64,000 nt of DNA from an uncultured Roseburia sp. Its GTDB lineage: Bacteria > Bacillota > Clostridia > Lachnospirales > Lachnospiraceae. Below, one piece after another: positions 39,613 through 46,808 of this stretch. Each line of letters starts with the position of its first letter. Position 1 is the first letter of the stretch. A program made the translations under genes and the position numbers. The DNA lies in assembly GCA_945787015.1 (NCBI GenBank), contig CALZGM010000002.1:1-64000 (forward strand), in the 5' to 3' direction. The notes under the pieces are model-generated. The model made no database searches. It was not told the DNA's origin and saw nothing but the letters and a program-made list of their open reading frames with translations.

Positions 39613-40922
39613 AATGTGATAATCGTATGAAAACTCTTCTCTTCCTCGTCATAATAAAGTTCCATGTTTCCATTATATTTCGCGACAATCCGCTTAATAC
39701 TCTTTATGCCAAAGCCGTGTCGTGTGGCATCTTTCTTTGTTGAAACGAGTTTCCCGCCAGCTGTGGAAAAAGGATTTACACGACAGGAATTTACCATGGT
39801 TATAATGGTAAGATCTGTCTGTGGTTTTCGTAGGACATTTACCTCAATAAAGGAAGAAGTCTGCTTGGAAGCAGATTCTACAGCATTATCCAATAGATTG
39901 CAGAAGAGGGATGTCAAATCATTTTCTTCTATAAAGCTTACAGTATTGCTTCTGATATCTGTATGAAAAGAAATACCGCGTTCTCTGCAATCATTTTGAT
40001 AACGACAAAGGATTGCATTTAGGAATTCATTGTCACAGACGCGGGAAGCCGACTGCAAATCAGAAGAATTAACGAGCTGCTTGATATAGGAAGCAACTTT
40101 TTCCTTCTCACCCTGTTCATTTAGCAGTGCAATGGAATGCAGATGCTTTTTGATATCGTGAATCAGAATACTTTGTGATTCATCCTGCTTTAGCAGCATT
40201 TTATAATAGGAAACGGAGTCATATTCTTTTTGCAACTGAAGCTGCATTTCTGTAAAATCGCGGTTTTTTTCCCCAGAGTAGATGTAGATTGCCCATATCG
40301 TAACATTGGAAACCAACAAAAGGATGGAACTAATGGCGACCATTTTGTTTATATTAGATGGTAGAATGATGTTGTAGGAAATGGAGCCGAGTGTATGCAT
40401 AATCCATATGGAAATGAATGGAATGATTGTGAGCATCAGAAGTTCTTTTCCTGAATTTTGATTTTTTTCTTTTGTTCTTACAAAAAAACGTGAAATGATA
40501 AATGATATACAAAAATAAATTTGTTTACCAAAAACAGCTATAAATATTAGATTTTCGATATAGGAATCTGATGCATATAAGTTCAATGTGGGTTGCGAAT
40601 ATATTCCTGCAACTGCTAATTCACTAAATCCCATGATTGTGGTGAGAATTAAGGCATGAAAAAGAGCGGATAAGAGGTTTGTTTGATACAAGCTTTTTAT
40701 CAAAATTAAATTGATAATTAGAAATGCAGACAAATTTAATATAGCAATTTCAAACGAGGAAACAGCAAATAAAATACAATAAAGTCCAAAGATAAATATC
40801 CATTCAGCTATTTTAGAATATTTCGAAAGAAACACGGTAGAACAATACTGTTTTAAGATAAGGGCTTCTACTAAAAAATAATGATATAGCAAATAGTAAT
40901 ACTCATAAATAGACACTCCCAT
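39588..40922 (-). CDS. agrC: AgrC-like sensor histidine kinase 1
   Basis: A 444-residue kinase of the HPK10/AgrC type. The N-terminal half (about 1-215) has six or seven membrane helices that should bind the peptide signal. The C-terminal half has the phospho-accepting His in ILIHDIKKHLHS, the N box NLLDNAVESA and the G box HGFGIKSIKRIV. It follows agrA by 5 bp on the same strand, so the two are coupled. Its transmitter half is nearly identical to that of the second kinase at 42562, while the sensor halves differ widely. No strong ribosome site precedes ATG 40922, which fits coupling to agrA. Confidence 0.9.
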   Translation of the reverse strand: MGVSIYEYYYLLYHYFLVEALILKQYCSTVFLSKYSKIAEWIFIFGLYCILFAVSSFEIAILNLSAFLIINLILIKSLYQTNLLSALFHALILTTIMGFSELAVAGIYSQPTLNLYASDSYIENLIFIAVFGKQIYFCISFIISRFFVRTKEKNQNSGKELLMLTIIPFISIWIMHTLGSISYNIILPSNINKMVAISSILLLVSNVTIWAIYIYSGEKNRDFTEMQLQLQKEYDSVSYYKMLLKQDESQSILIHDIKKHLHSIALLNEQGEKEKVASYIKQLVNSSDLQSASRVCDNEFLNAILCRYQNDCRERGISFHTDIRSNTVSFIEENDLTSLFCNLLDNAVESASKQTSSFIEVNVLRKPQTDLTIITMVNSCRVNPFSTAGGKLVSTKKDATRHGFGIKSIKRIVAKYNGNMELYYDEEEKSFHTIITLKNGREIS

Positions 40923-40927
40923 TGAAA

Positions 40928-41635
40928 TTATTGCAGACTTTCTAAATATAATAAATAAGTCGCTTTGAACTGGCTAAATTTTCTTCGCGTTAGGTAGGCT
41001 TTAAACTGGCCTCGATAAAGCGAAATCAATGTGTGTGAAAAGTCTGTTACATGTTCTAAATTTACAATAAAACTTCTATGTGTCTGAAAAAAACAAGGCA
41101 TGGAAAGATGTTCTACCCAGTATTGCATGGTATGTGCCGATTCATAGTCAGCTTGGGTAGTGTGAATAATCACTTTTCTGCCTAGCGCTTCCACGCATAT
41201 AATGTTAGAAGTAGAAATAGAATAAACACCTTGCTTCGTTTCAATTGCAATTTTGGTATTTGAGGTATTATATAGCTGTAACGCATCTTTCATGTTCCGA
41301 AACAGGCGTTGCTTGTCAAGCGGTTTTGAAAGATAGCGAAAAACATGAAACCGCATGGCCTCATCTAAATATTCGGAAAAGGAAGTTACTATAAAAATGA
41401 TTACATTAGGATTACCTTTCTTTAGTTCTTTTCCGGTATAGATACCACTTACACCGGGCATTTCTATATCTAAAAAAACAATATCTTTTTTCCCAGAATC
41501 AGCAAGTAATTTTTCCCCACTATTATAAGAAACTATTTCAGGGCAGGTAAGTTTGTTTTTTGCAAAGTACTCCTGAAGATATTTTTCCAATTGTTCGTTC
41601 ATAAGACAGTCATCATCACAAATAAGAATCCGCAT
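40928..41635 (-). CDS. agrA: AgrA-like LytTR response regulator
   Basis: A 235-residue regulator: receiver domain (acidic pocket in LICDDD, phospho-Asp in IVFLDIEMPG, Lys in RYLSKPLDK) and a C-terminal LytTR DNA-binding domain (YSISTSNIICVEALGRKV, then FFQTHRSFIVNLEHV). It is the only LytTR regulator in the island and is presumed to serve both kinases. ATG 41635 has GAGGG 8 nt upstream; the longer frame starts with TTG and has no ribosome site. Confidence 0.92.
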   Translation of the reverse strand: MRILICDDDCLMNEQLEKYLQEYFAKNKLTCPEIVSYNSGEKLLADSGKKDIVFLDIEMPGVSGIYTGKELKKGNPNVIIFIVTSFSEYLDEAMRFHVFRYLSKPLDKQRLFRNMKDALQLYNTSNTKIAIETKQGVYSISTSNIICVEALGRKVIIHTTQADYESAHTMQYWVEHLSMPCFFQTHRSFIVNLEHVTDFSHTLISLYRGQFKAYLTRRKFSQFKATYLLYLESLQ

Positions 41636-41647
41636 ACAAAATTCCCT

Positions 41648-41761
41648 CAAATTAAGAAGTAGTTAAGTTATATTCTACTGGAATAAAAATAGGAAAGCAA
41701 TAAATACGTATGAAAAGACAGATTATGGTGCGTTTTGGTAAAAGAAAAGGCATATATCATA
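41648..41761 (-). promoter_or_regulatory. Duplicated agr regulatory block with agrA promoter (copy A)
   Basis: A 114-bp block, nearly identical to 43897-44010. It contains a promoter reading leftward: -35 TTGCTT (41700-41695) and -10 TAGAAT (41677-41672), 17-bp spacer. Here it drives agrA-agrC1; the other copy drives agrC2. Confidence 0.75.
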
Positions 41762-41832
41762 ACCAAAAAGTGCAAAAAAATGTCGTTTCACGACAAATGT
41801 ATTGAAAAGTAGAAAGAATGGGTTATTATGAG
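41762..41832 (+). promoter_or_regulatory. Shared agr-type promoter element, copy 2
   Basis: ACCAAAAAGTGCAAAAAAAT, then the dyad GTCGTTTCACGAC (41782-41794), -35 TTGAAA (41802-41807), 16-bp spacer, -10 TATTAT (41824-41829). It is divergent from the agrA promoter. The following ATGAGG...CCATTGATTCTAT is also shared with copy 3. Confidence 0.75.
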
Positions 41833-42139
41833 GATAGCCATTGATTCTATAAAAAATATAAATGTTAGTGGCTCATGGGCATGTATATCAAACACTTATT
41901 CTATGACATTTTCAAATAGAATAGTGAGTGTTAATGATGGACAATCAATATGGGCAAAAGATTTTATTAAATATCCATCATCAAATAATTTTTCATATGA
42001 TACAGGAAGGGGATATGTGCAATATTATCCTGCGTCATCGGATGGAGTTTCAGGTGCAAGGGCTTATTCAGAAGCAATAGGAACTATTGATGGGATGGGA
42101 GGATCATATACTATATTTATAACAGTAAATGTTCCATAG
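41828..42139 (+). CDS. Hypothetical small protein (cargo 2), possibly 5'-truncated
   Basis: I do not recognise this protein of 103 residues. It is rich in Ser, Tyr, Gly and aromatic residues (SGSWACISNTYSMTF at the start), like a secreted beta-sheet protein, but it has no signal peptide. The only usable in-frame start, ATG 41828, overlaps the predicted -10 box. In copy 3 the same leader is followed by a ribosome site and signal peptide, which are missing here. Either the gene is a truncated remnant or the leader itself is translated as its N-terminus. Confidence 0.45.
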   Translation: MRIAIDSIKNINVSGSWACISNTYSMTFSNRIVSVNDGQSIWAKDFIKYPSSNNFSYDTGRGYVQYYPASSDGVSGARAYSEAIGTIDGMGGSYTIFITVNVP

Positions 42140-42176
42140 ATTAGTAATCAATATTAATATTAGAGGTGAAAGCATT

Positions 42177-42512
42177 ATGAAATTATTAAATATTAAACAA
42201 AAAAAATTTTTCCTTATGGTAATAATTTTATTTGTAATTGTTCTGTTAGATTTGGAGCATACACTAGTTAGGCGTATATTGTATACTGTAGCAGGTGTTG
42301 TTTTGTCAGCTAAAACCAGAACGGAAAAAGTTACAATGATGGAGTATGCTTCATTAATAGGTTTAGTATATATAGTTATTTCATTAGTGTTTCCATCTAT
42401 AATGCCGGTTAAGAGTTTTGTGTATAAAATATTAAAATTGGGAGGATTATATGGCATTCTACATTTTATTATGGGAGAGTTGTTGGGATATATATTTATT
42501 CCAAGGGATTAA
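42177..42512 (+). CDS. Small membrane protein of unknown function
   Basis: A 111-residue protein with about three hydrophobic helices (FFLMVIILFVIVLLDLE, ASLIGLVYIVISLVF and a C-terminal one). It starts at ATG 42177, with TAGAGGTG about 8 nt upstream; the longer frame overlaps cargo 2. It follows cargo 2 by 37 bp and may be its partner, for example an immunity-like membrane protein, though nothing in the sequence proves this. Confidence 0.6.
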   Translation: MKLLNIKQKKFFLMVIILFVIVLLDLEHTLVRRILYTVAGVVLSAKTRTEKVTMMEYASLIGLVYIVISLVFPSIMPVKSFVYKILKLGGLYGILHFIMGELLGYIFIPRD

Positions 42513-42550
42513 GTGAAATATAATTTCAGAATAATGTAGTATTTATTAGA

Positions 42551-42585
42551 GGACGGGAGATTTATATGATTTCCCGTCCGTTTAT
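42551..42585. terminator. Island stem-loop terminator, copy 4 (bidirectional)
   Basis: GGACGGGA (42551-42558) / TCCCGTCC (42572-42579), then GTTTATT. It lies between the small membrane protein and the convergent agrC2, whose stop codon it contains. Confidence 0.8.
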
Positions 42586-43881
42586 TAATGTGATAATTGT
42601 ATGAAAACTCTTCTCTTCCTCGTCATAATAAAGTTCCATGTTTCCACTATATTTTGCAACGATTCGCTTAATACTCTTTATGCCAAAGCCATGTCTTGTC
42701 GCATCTTTCTTTGTTGAAACGAGTTTCCTGCCAGTTGTTGGAAAAGGATTCACACGACAGGAATTTACCATGGTTATGATGGTGAGATCTGTCTGTGGTT
42801 TCCGTAGAACGTTTAACTCAATAAAGGAAGAAGTCTGTTTAGAAGCAGATTCGACAGCATTATCCAACAAATTGCAGAAGAGGGATGTTAAATCATTTTC
42901 TTCGATAAAGTTTACTGTGTTGCTTCTGATATCTGTATGAAAAGAAATACCGCGTTCTCTGCAATCATTTTGATAACGACAAAGGATTGCATTTAGGAAT
43001 TCATTGTCACAGACGCGGGAAGCCGACTGCAAATCAGAAGAATTAACGAGCTGCTTGATATAGGAAGCAACTTTTTCCTTCTCACCCTGTTCATTTAGCA
43101 GTGCAATGGAATGCAGATGCTTTTTGATATCGTGAATCAGAATACTTTGTGATTCATCCTGCTTTAGCAGCATTTTATAATAGGAAACGGAGTCATATTC
43201 TTTTTGCAACTGAAGCTGCATTTCTGTAAAATCGCGGTTCTTTTCCCCAGAGTAGATGTAGATTGCCCATATCGTAAGGTTTGCAAATAATAAAAGAGTG
43301 GCACTTAGAGAGACCATATGATTAAGGATTTCCGGAAGCGTAACATAATAACAAATAGAGATTAGTGTAATTAGTACAAAAATAGAAATAAGTGGAATAA
43401 CCGTCAATAATAAAATTTCTTTGCCGGGAGCATGACAGGGATCTTTTGATTTTACAAAGAACCGAGAAATAATGAATAAAATCCAAAAGTACAACTGTTT
43501 GGCAAATACAAGTAATATGAGCAGACTTCTAAGATAGGTGTCAGACTCATAAAGATTTCTTGCCAGGTGCGTAAAAACTCCTGAGACAATTAGTTCGCTT
43601 AATCCCATGACGATTGTAACTATTGTTGTATGAAAAAGAGCAGATTGCCAACCGGTTTCATAGATGCAGAGGATAAAAATAAAATTGATAATGAGAAAAG
43701 AAACCATATTTAGTGGGAAATTTTCTAAACAGGAAATCCCAAAAAGAATCGTATAAAGAGTAAGAACCACACACCATTGAATGATTTTTGAATGTTTCGC
43801 AGTAAATAGTGAGGAACAGTATTGTACAATAATGAGTGCTTCAATAAAATATGCAATTATGTAGCATAGTGTAATTCCCAT
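42562..43881 (-). CDS. agrC: AgrC-like sensor histidine kinase 2
   Basis: About 439 residues with the same layout as kinase 1: multi-helix membrane sensor, His in ILIHDIKKHLHS, N box NLLDNAVESA and G box HGFGIKSIKRIV. From about the sequence IYSGEKNRDF to the end it is almost identical to kinase 1 at both DNA and protein level, whereas the sensor halves are only moderately similar. No agrA copy precedes it; it is driven directly by the duplicated 114-bp promoter block. ATG 43881 has GGAG about 9 nt upstream; the longer frame starts with TTG. Confidence 0.9.
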   Translation of the reverse strand: MGITLCYIIAYFIEALIIVQYCSSLFTAKHSKIIQWCVVLTLYTILFGISCLENFPLNMVSFLIINFIFILCIYETGWQSALFHTTIVTIVMGLSELIVSGVFTHLARNLYESDTYLRSLLILLVFAKQLYFWILFIISRFFVKSKDPCHAPGKEILLLTVIPLISIFVLITLISICYYVTLPEILNHMVSLSATLLLFANLTIWAIYIYSGEKNRDFTEMQLQLQKEYDSVSYYKMLLKQDESQSILIHDIKKHLHSIALLNEQGEKEKVASYIKQLVNSSDLQSASRVCDNEFLNAILCRYQNDCRERGISFHTDIRSNTVNFIEENDLTSLFCNLLDNAVESASKQTSSFIELNVLRKPQTDLTIITMVNSCRVNPFPTTGRKLVSTKKDATRHGFGIKSIKRIVAKYSGNMELYYDEEEKSFHTIITLINGREII

Positions 43882-43896
43882 ATCACAATCTCCAAT

Positions 43897-44010
43897 CAAA
43901 TTAAGATGTAGATAAGTTATATTCTACTGGAATAAAAATAGGAAAGCAATGAATATGAACGAAAAGACAGATTATGGTGCGTTTTGGTAAAAGAAAAGGC
44001 ATATATCATA
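43897..44010 (-). promoter_or_regulatory. Duplicated agr regulatory block with agrC2 promoter (copy B)
   Basis: A 114-bp block nearly identical to 41648-41761 and of the same length. -35 TTGCTT (43949-43944), -10 TAGAAT (43926-43921), 17-bp spacer. The identity ends abruptly at 44010, marking a duplication junction. Confidence 0.75.
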
Positions 44011-44028
44011 GAGATATATACCTTAAAA

Positions 44029-44385
44029 TTATGTGGAATGGTTCTGATTCCACTTGGTTTGATTTCGTTCCACTAAAAGTTCAATAAAATCACGAGCAAG
44101 TTTTACATCTTCCTTGCTACAAAGACGTAGGCTTGCCAGTATATCTTGAGAAATATCATCTGTATGCATATTGCCTAAAAGCAAATAATCCGGTGTGATT
44201 TTTAGTATGTCACATATGTGTAATAGTATTTCCAAACTAGGCTTTTCTCGACCATTTTCAATAGATGACATATGATTATTAGAAATATCAAGCTGTTCAG
44301 CTAGGACATATTGTTTCATGCCAAGTTCTTTGCGTCTCATCTGTATTCTGTTTCCGATTACATTGTATTGAATATCCAAATACAT
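44029..44385 (-). CDS. XRE-family helix-turn-helix regulator
   Basis: A 118-residue protein with an N-terminal Cro/C1-type HTH (GNRIQMRRKELGMKQYVLAEQLDISNN, then MSSIENGREKPSLEILLHI) and a short helical C-terminus (LRLCSKEDVKLARDFIELLVE). ATG 44385 with AAGGA is better placed than the 16-codon longer version. It lies between agrC2 and the divergent agrDB promoter and could repress either; this is inference from position. Confidence 0.85.
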   Translation of the reverse strand: MYLDIQYNVIGNRIQMRRKELGMKQYVLAEQLDISNNHMSSIENGREKPSLEILLHICDILKITPDYLLLGNMHTDDISQDILASLRLCSKEDVKLARDFIELLVERNQTKWNQNHST

Positions 44386-44542
44386 CACATCCTTTTTTAT
44401 AATAATAACAAGCATAAGATGATAAGCAAACAAGAATTAGCAGAATAATTCTGTATTAAATTATTAAATGAAAGAAAAAATGTGTATAAATAATAAAATG
44501 TTCTGCCATACAATTGATTTTTCTTTTGCTATGGAGAAAAAA

Positions 44543-44611
44543 ACCAAAATCAAAAGAAACAATGTCGTTAACGCATATGAGCTCGAAAAAAAACATACTT
44601 TCAAGTATTAT
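44543..44611 (+). promoter_or_regulatory. agrDB promoter, degenerate copy 4 of the shared element
   Basis: ACCAAAATCAAAAGAAACAA then GTCGTTAACG (44564-44573), -35 TCGAAA (44583-44588), 17-bp spacer, -10 TATTAT (44606-44611). The order and spacing match copies 1-3 within one base, although the right half of the dyad is lost. This suggests that agrDB is under the same regulator (positive feedback). Confidence 0.55.
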
Positions 44612-44658
44612 ACAGATGTAGTTTCAATGGTTATTTTTAACGAAAGGAGGAAGAAGCT

Positions 44659-44811
44659 ATGGAAAAGACAACAATATCTAAGAGCTCTGCTAAAGCGGTT
44701 GCATCCACATTAGAGAGGATGTTACATATTGAAGCGAACACTAGCTCATGCATATTGCTACATCAGCCCAAAGCACCAAAAGAATTAAAACAGTTCAGGA
44801 GAGATAAGTAA
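44659..44811 (+). CDS. agrD: AgrD-type cyclic autoinducer peptide precursor
   Basis: A 50-residue precursor. An N-terminal amphipathic leader (about 1-27) is followed by NTSSCILLH, then the conserved acidic/charged tail QPKAPKELKQFRR. As in S. aureus AgrD, the Cys is four residues before the AgrB cleavage site, so the mature signal should be a thiolactone ring C-I-L-L-H with a short N-terminal tail. AAAGGAGG lies 8 nt before the ATG. Its stop overlaps the agrB start as TAATG. Confidence 0.88.
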   Translation: MEKTTISKSSAKAVASTLERMLHIEANTSSCILLHQPKAPKELKQFRRDK

Positions 44812-45419
44812 TGGAACAATTGGCAGGAGTTATTGTAAGCTGGCTCATCAGGCAGGAGGCAATTGAAGAAGAAAGCAGGGAATTGTATGAATATGCGGTT
44901 CACAGTTTCTTTTTAGGAATTACACCACTTATATATGCGGTAATCATCGGTGGATTAATGGGAGAAGTAAGGACAAGTATAGTGCTTATTCTTCCGTTTA
45001 TGATTATCCGAAAATTCAGCGGTGGTTTTCATGCAAAAAGAGAGTGGGTATGTTTGGTGAGCTCCTGCCTTTTGTTATTTGGTTGTATTTTTACTGCGTC
45101 ACATATAGAGCACAATGTTTTATTTGATGCAATTGTTATATGGGCTGTTGTAAGTCTAATTGTGTGCAGTCCCATTGATTCGGAAAACCGCAGGCTAGAG
45201 CCGGATGAAAAGAAATTGAGGAAGAAAGAAACGACGATTATTTCATTATTTTTCTACATAGTGTATATTGGCTTGCTGCTTTTGGGAAAACAAAGCTATG
45301 CGGTTTGTATAGGGACGGGAATGATTCTAACAGCTGGCTTACAAGTACCTTGTATTATAAAAAATATAGCCAAAAAGTGCAGAAAAATGTCGTTTCACGA
45401 CACACGTATTGAAAAGTAA
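44811..45419 (+). CDS. agrB: AgrB-type autoinducer-processing membrane peptidase
   Basis: A 202-residue membrane protein. The catalytic His and Cys of AgrB are visible as GGFHAKREWVC, seven residues apart as in S. aureus (H77, C84). It cleaves the AgrD tail and helps form the thiolactone. Its last 17 or so codons (KNIAKKCRKMSFHDTRIEK) are encoded by the same DNA that forms promoter element copy 3, so coding and regulatory sequence overlap. Confidence 0.93.
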   Translation: MEQLAGVIVSWLIRQEAIEEESRELYEYAVHSFFLGITPLIYAVIIGGLMGEVRTSIVLILPFMIIRKFSGGFHAKREWVCLVSSCLLLFGCIFTASHIEHNVLFDAIVIWAVVSLIVCSPIDSENRRLEPDEKKLRKKETTIISLFFYIVYIGLLLLGKQSYAVCIGTGMILTAGLQVPCIIKNIAKKCRKMSFHDTRIEK

Positions 45420-45440
45420 AAGGAATGGGTTAACATGAGG
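45370..45440 (+). promoter_or_regulatory. Shared agr-type promoter element, copy 3, inside agrB
   Basis: CCAAAAAGTGCAGAAAAAT (45370-45388), dyad GTCGTTTCACGAC (45389-45401), -35 TTGAAA (45409-45414), 16-bp spacer, -10 TAACAT (45431-45436). The upstream box lies in the last codons of agrB. Confidence 0.75.
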
Positions 45441-45485
45441 GTAACCATTGATTCTATGAAAAATTATTTAAGAGAGGAAATTATT

Positions 45486-45920
45486 ATGAAGAAAAAACTA
45501 GGTCTATTTATATGCTGTTTATTAATGGCAACAAGCTTATGTGGAGAGACAGTAAGAGTATTTGCAAATAACTATAAAGATACAACATTTTCAATTGAAT
45601 ATTATGCGGATGGATCGGATTATCCGATTGAACCAAGGGAAAAACAAGATAATACTGCGTCTTATATTAAAAGTTATGCCTCAAATCCGGCACTTTTAGT
45701 ATGTGTAGCGGGTACAAATAATGCAAATTCATATACTGCTATTGACCCTAATAGATGTTCAAGTATTATCAGTGTCCCATCTGGCTCATACCGCTATATT
45801 TCTAACACCGTATATGGTAATTATTCTTATGCGTATCTTGTAATTGGAACAGAACAGACAAATCAAACATATACGATTAGCGGAAAATGGAGTCCGGATA
45901 ATATAAGCAATCGTTATTAG
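45486..45920 (+). CDS. Small secreted protein downstream of agr-type promoter (cargo 3)
   Basis: A 144-residue protein with a clear Sec signal peptide (MKKKLGLFICCLLMATSLC, probable cleavage near VFA-NN). The mature part of about 115 residues is rich in Tyr, Ser, Asn and Thr (for example SGSYRYISNTVYGNYSYAY). No family is recognised. AGAGGA at about 45472 lies 7-8 nt before the ATG. A longer frame from ATG 45435 would add the leader MRVTIDSMKNYLREEII but would put the start in the predicted -10 region. It is the one cargo gene with an intact ribosome site and signal peptide, so it is the best candidate for a quorum-controlled secreted effector. Confidence 0.75.
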   Translation: MKKKLGLFICCLLMATSLCGETVRVFANNYKDTTFSIEYYADGSDYPIEPREKQDNTASYIKSYASNPALLVCVAGTNNANSYTAIDPNRCSSIISVPSGSYRYISNTVYGNYSYAYLVIGTEQTNQTYTISGKWSPDNISNRY

Positions 45921-45963
45921 GCAATAGAGAATAGAAATATCAATAAACAAATATAACATGATA

Positions 45964-46002
45964 GAGCCCCATTCTTTGATACTATGTCAGAGAGTGGGGT
46001 TC
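45964..46002 (+). terminator. Stem-loop after cargo 3, possible terminator
   Basis: AGCCCCATTCTTTGA (from 45965) pairs imperfectly with TCAGAGAGTGGGGTT (to 46001). It has no immediate T run. Confidence 0.5.
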
Positions 46003-46100
46003 ATAAAACTCTTTGATTTTTAAGAAAATCTTTCCCTTGCCTTAAAAGGATTTTTCAACTTAATCGTTATAATAAGTGCAGGGAAGGGGATAAGGAAAGC

Positions 46101-46808
46101 ATGAAGAAAAAGATCTATTACATATTGCTTTTGGTAGTAACCATACTATTGATGGGCTGTCAGGAGAAGAATTCTGTTAGTGAAGAGCAAGGAAATAAGA
46201 GTAATCATATAGAAACAGAGGCGGCAACAGAACCAGATACACAGAGCGAAGAAGAGACATTGAAATATACAATAGAACTCGCCACACATGGCTGTAAGGT
46301 AGTGCAAGAAGGCGAAACTATGTCATTGAATAGAATGAACATTACAGTAAATGATGTAACTGTCACGAGAAAAAAGGGCGATTGGTATGATTTTTTAAGC
46401 CAGAAGTTGGATGAGAATGGCTATTTATTTGAGAACAGAGCATATGTGATTGTGAATGTTACGATAGAGCAGGCGGAAGAGGTGGATTTTTGGCTAAATT
46501 CCATACGGCTTGCTTATTTTTCGGAGGATGATTTGAGAATCGGATCCATCGAGTTGGATGGAACAAGTTTATTTAAAGAAGATGATGGAAATCCGGATGT
46601 ATTTCAGGGATTGATTAAAAAAGGGGAAACGCTGACTACGGATTTGATTTATGTGATAAAAGAGGAGGAAGAGGGAGCTGATGCACATTTCCTTCTGGAA
46701 TATAACCCGACAGGATGCGGTTTGGATTATGTAGAACCGGATAAATATGGAATGATATATTTAAAATCACTGGAGGATGTGTGGAATGAAATCCCTATGG
46801 AAGAATGA
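46101..46808 (+). CDS. Lipoprotein, DUF4352-like
   Basis: A 235-residue lipoprotein with lipobox LLMGC near residue 20 and a Glu/Thr-rich linker. The domain after about residue 60 (SLNRMNITVNDVTVTRKKG, then AYVIVNVTIEQAEE) resembles the immunoglobulin-like DUF4352 fold found on many Firmicute surface lipoproteins. It overlaps the following permease gene, so it belongs to the same operon. Confidence 0.7.
   Translation: MKKKIYYILLLVVTILLMGCQEKNSVSEEQGNKSNHIETEAATEPDTQSEEETLKYTIELATHGCKVVQEGETMSLNRMNITVNDVTVTRKKGDWYDFLSQKLDENGYLFENRAYVIVNVTIEQAEEVDFWLNSIRLAYFSEDDLRIGSIELDGTSLFKEDDGNPDVFQGLIKKGETLTTDLIYVIKEEEEGADAHFLLEYNPTGCGLDYVEPDKYGMIYLKSLEDVWNEIPMEE

Noticed and set aside
42104-42457. 117-codon open frame opposite the small membrane protein
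   Set aside because: No ribosome site; the forward frame has one and a sensible membrane profile.
44468-44713. 81-codon open frame overlapping the agrDB promoter and agrD
   Set aside because: It has no ribosome site, covers the predicted promoter and is in a different frame from the well-supported agrD.
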